From contig DQTM01000080.1 of NCBI GenBank assembly GCA_015662785.1, forward strand, positions 1 to 5,331: 5,331 nucleotides of DNA, given 5' to 3'. Every line of letters starts with the position of its first letter. The first letter of the stretch is position 1. This document shows, in pieces, positions 4,839-5,331 of this stretch. The notes beneath the pieces are model-generated. The model worked only from the letters and a program-made list of their open reading frames with translations. It was not told the DNA's origin and made no database searches. Source of the stretch: Sulfurospirillum arcachonense (GTDB lineage: Bacteria > Campylobacterota > Campylobacteria > Campylobacterales > Sulfurospirillaceae). A program made the position numbers and the translations under genes.

Positions 4839-5212
4839 ATGGAAGAAAATAAGCAATCAAACTTATTCAATACTAAAAGAGTTTGGAAGTGTTATCAGCA
4901 TGAGGGAATGTCTAAAAGTGCTATAGCTAAAAAGTTAGGCATAATAGAACCGAGGTAATAAGTATCATAAAATATACAACACCCTCAATCTATTGGGATG
5001 CTATGGATACTGAAGATATCCTTGCTAGTCTACGAGTGCAAGAAGATACATTATTGGAAAAATATAGAGACTTAATTTATAGCGAAAGAGATGCCTACAG
5101 AGACAAGAAAAAAACTGGCAGAAAACTTACAAATAAACGTTTGGTTAAAATAAGAGATGAACCAATTATTGCCTTAAAAAAAGAAACTTACTGCATGCAC
5201 AGAATCCCATAA
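4839..5212 (+). pseudogene. Frameshifted small helix-turn-helix protein of unknown family
   Basis: The first frame starts at an ATG with AAAGG 6 nt upstream and encodes 39 residues (MEENKQSNLFNTKRVWKCYQ... to ...LGIIEPR, stop at 4956-4958). The helix-turn-helix begins in this frame (GMSKSAIAKKLGI). Reading one base back at about 4943 continues it naturally as NRTEVISIIKYTTP and runs to the stop at 5212, through a charged helical part (EDILASLRVQEDTLLEKYRDLIYSE, then KKKTGRKLTNKRLVKIRDE). One missing A (ATAATAG from ATAAATAG) explains everything and restores about 124 residues. The helix-turn-helix resembles those at the start of transposase or resolvase-type proteins and some regulators, but I do not recognise the family. 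Programmed -1 slippage at the upstream T-AAA-AAG is possible but would replace LGI by a poorer helix sequence and is less likely. It is driven by a strong promoter. Confidence 0.65.
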
Positions 5213-5238
5213 CTCTTCTGAGGATACATAATTTATGA

Positions 5239-5269
5239 GTTAAAGCAGGATTTCGGGTTGCTATTTAAC
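5239..5269. repeat. Imperfect hairpin after the frameshifted HTH gene
   Basis: GTTAAAGCA pairs with TGC-TA-TTTAAC, nine base pairs with a 2-base bulge and an 11-base loop. It begins 27 bp after the stop. There is no T-run behind it, so it is at best a weak terminator or RNA stabiliser. Confidence 0.3.
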
Positions 5270-5270
5270 C

Positions 5271-5288
5271 CTATTTTCTAAGAAATAG
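5271..5288. repeat. Second small inverted repeat near the right edge
   Basis: CTATTTTCT-A-AGAAATAG is almost symmetrical (one extra T in the left arm) and directly follows the larger hairpin. Together the two could form tandem stems at the 3' end of the HTH transcript. The last ~40 bases of the window show nothing further that I can support. Confidence 0.22.
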
Positions 5289-5331
5289 ACTATTAATTTA
5301 CGTTTCATTTTAACACCTATACCTCTATGCA

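Noticed and set aside
5284..5310. Minus-strand 15-codon ORF near the right edge (MKRKLIVYFLENRVK, AGGTG upstream)
   Set aside because: The start signal is reasonable, but the peptide is too short and overlaps inverted repeats; no independent support.

Overview
The window is an AT-rich stretch of bacterial accessory DNA dominated by toxin-antitoxin and abortive-infection genes together with gene debris. Short intergenic regions, AAAGGA-type ribosome binding sites and the protein style fit a low-GC Gram-negative. Campylobacterota (for example Sulfurimonas, Arcobacter or Sulfurovum relatives) is my best guess, but no phylogenetic marker gene is present, so this is weak.

Layout. At the left edge (minus strand) is a Fic (AMP-transferase) gene cut off after about 114 residues. 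It keeps the autoinhibitory motif but has lost the whole catalytic part, and foreign sequence follows the break. Upstream of it, same strand, is a 76-residue helical protein resembling DUF6471. A leader of about 180 bp separates this from abiEii and holds a perfect 15-bp palindrome and an extended -10 box. Next, still on the minus strand, lies an apparently intact type IV AbiE system: abiEi (winged-helix antitoxin/repressor) overlapping abiEii (nucleotidyltransferase toxin) by 8 bp. Its promoter carries a 19-bp inverted repeat in the -10/-35 spacer, a good candidate AbiEi operator.

To the right on the plus strand is a short ORF start with a strong ribosome binding site, joined out of frame to the last ~66 residues of a tyrosine recombinase that keeps the HxxR, H and Y active-site residues. 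A 126-bp non-coding gap with an inverted repeat follows. Then, on the minus strand, comes a full-length HipA-type kinase of about 503 residues with a winged-helix DNA-binding domain at its own N-terminus and no separate hipB.

Divergent from hipA, a near-consensus sigma-70 promoter (TTGACA-17-TACAAT) reads right into a small helix-turn-helix gene broken by a one-base frameshift; restoring one A gives a continuous ~124-residue protein. Two small imperfect hairpins follow before the window ends.

How it fits together: AbiE and the HipA-like gene look functional. Fic, the recombinase and the right-hand HTH gene look like decay products. This reads as an integration/defence hotspot in which toxin modules accumulated around an old recombinase and were partly eroded. 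The most unusual feature is the one-gene wHTH-HipA architecture.
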